DNA from: Phakellia ventilabrum
Lineage: Eukaryota > Porifera > Demospongiae > Axinellida > Axinellidae
DNA length: 64,000 nucleotides
Assembly (NCBI GenBank): GCA_963921505.1
Contig: OY997397.1
Coordinates: 5,623,001-5,687,000 of the forward strand
Direction of reading: 5' to 3'
Part shown: one piece after another, positions 62,882 to 64,000 of the stretch
How the letters are laid out: each line of letters opens with the position of its first letter
How positions within the stretch are numbered: position 1 is the stretch's first letter
Program-made: the position numbers and the translations under genes
The notes under the pieces: model-generated
Database searches by the model: none
What the model was told of the DNA's origin: nothing
Seen by the model: the letters and a program-made list of their open reading frames with translations, nothing else

Positions 62882-64000
62882 GTGAGTCTGTGCTAGGCAT
62901 CAGCTGAAAGTTGCCTTAATCCCTTGGGAAACATTTTTCCTTGTTTTTGCATACCAGTGCCTCCAGGCGTGCAATAACATTGAAGGTTATAGGAAATCCC
63001 ACAGCACTGTGTAAACACATACACACACACTGGCAGTGGGAGTCATTAGTCTCATACCCAGATGTCCATGCCAATCAAATAGCAGCTTTAGCCCTCCTGC
63101 AAACAACATTGCCATGACATTTATCTCAATAAATATGATTGATGAATTGACAATGACCAATCATCTTTGCATGGAGGTTAGACTCTTGGGAATTAAGACT
63201 ATGGGGAGTCACCTGCTTCCGAGAATCTTTTGACTTGATGCACTACAACTTTGTAACTGGTCTCAGATGTCTTGTAATATTCATAGCTAGCGTAATTAGT
63301 TACCATACTTATTGCACTCCATACTAAATTCATTTCTGAGTTGGGTAGTATATCAGCATATCCCAAATTCCTTCAAAAGACAAATTGCTTGTTCCCAGAA
63401 AATGTAGTAGAAGGGTAGAATTCCCCCCACTGATACATCCTCTGTTGGAAATTGGTGAGCATTGTGGGTGTGGCTATGTTTCCATTCTAGATCTTTTAGC
63501 TGTCTTAATAAGGTAAAAGAGAGGTAGAGGGTGAATTTTTGCATGGGCGAGGACATCTGCAGTTTTCGGACAACCGTGAAACGAAGGCAGCAAATCTAGC
63601 TACTCTTTGGAGCCCATTATATTAGTACCACAGACTGAGTGCTGAAACACTGTCACTAGCAAAAGGTAGAGAAGTGTAACCCTCTTTTAAGCGGTCTTGC
63701 CCACACGCAATTATGAAAATTAACTCTTTCCCAGCCAAGTTTTAATACATCCATAAGAATTTTTGTGAATTTATACAGGCTTTTTATATTAGGCATTAAT
63801 ATAAAGTACATAGTTTTCTATAGGCACATAAATGTGCCCATGGCGTCCAAAGAGTTAAATTATGTATACATTACCAGGCTCTCCAGTGTGAAATGTGCAC
63901 AAGATGGAGCATATAATTGCTAATCATGGTTTGCGTAACTGAATATGCTCTGGTATTGCATATGCCTGGCTTACCCATTTGACATTGGGGGAGGTGCCCA
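62882..64000. other. Right-edge non-coding region
   Basis: AT-rich sequence with no recognisable protein domain. It holds one TTAA-flanked element near the edge. It may be intron or spacer. Confidence 0.45.
63720..63858. mobile_element. Probable piggyBac-type MITE
   Basis: The element is flanked by TTAA on both sides, with inverted ends CTCTTTCCCAGCC and GGCGTCCAAAGAG. Target TTAA and C-T-rich ends are typical of piggyBac relatives. At about 139 bp it has no coding capacity, so it would be a non-autonomous DNA transposon. Confidence 0.55.

Overview
The window holds six filamin-like genes in a row, all on the + strand and separated by short AT-rich spacers. No unrelated gene is recognisable, apart from a possible first exon near the right edge. 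The organism is an animal: the genes have spliceosomal introns with GT/AG ends, calponin-homology (CH) actin-binding domains and filamin-type Ig repeats. The compact layout, small introns beside huge exons, AT-rich spacers full of TAGCTAGC runs and short inverted-repeat elements fit an early-branching animal such as a demosponge. That placement is inference; no diagnostic marker gene is present.

Layout. Gene A (1-2747) is the 3' end of a gene entering from the left. Gene B (about 3885-7290) is a tandem copy sharing A's last repeats, intron and tail exon. Gene C (9771-22549) encodes about 4,125 aa with 43 filamin repeats and no CH domain, almost all in one 12.35 kb exon. Gene D (25175-32318) has a three-exon CH1 domain, no CH2, and 19 repeats; much of it is nearly identical to C. 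Gene E (34063-40311) lacks CH1, has two CH2-like domains, 11 repeats, then a second exon with a third CH2-like domain, two repeats and a C-terminal membrane segment. Gene F (43371-60135) encodes about 4,920 aa: CH1, two CH2-like domains, 44 filamin repeats arranged as 1 + 3 x 14 + 1, and a C-terminal hydrophobic anchor.

Together the genes carry about 139 filamin repeats. Known filamins cross-link actin through an N-terminal CH pair and repeat rods. The set seen here contains complete heads (F), split heads (D, E), headless rods (C, probably B) and rods with membrane tails (E, F). I infer a locally expanding family of cytoskeletal scaffold proteins, some of which would tie actin directly to a membrane. 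Near-identical blocks within and between genes show recent tandem duplication and gene conversion.

Spacers and introns contain several foldback (MITE-like) inverted repeats, a 47-bp minisatellite, poly-G tracts, a likely piggyBac-type TTAA element and a tRNA-like fragment. I saw no CRISPR array, rRNA, intact tRNA or recognisable virus-derived element. All coordinates and counts were read by eye.
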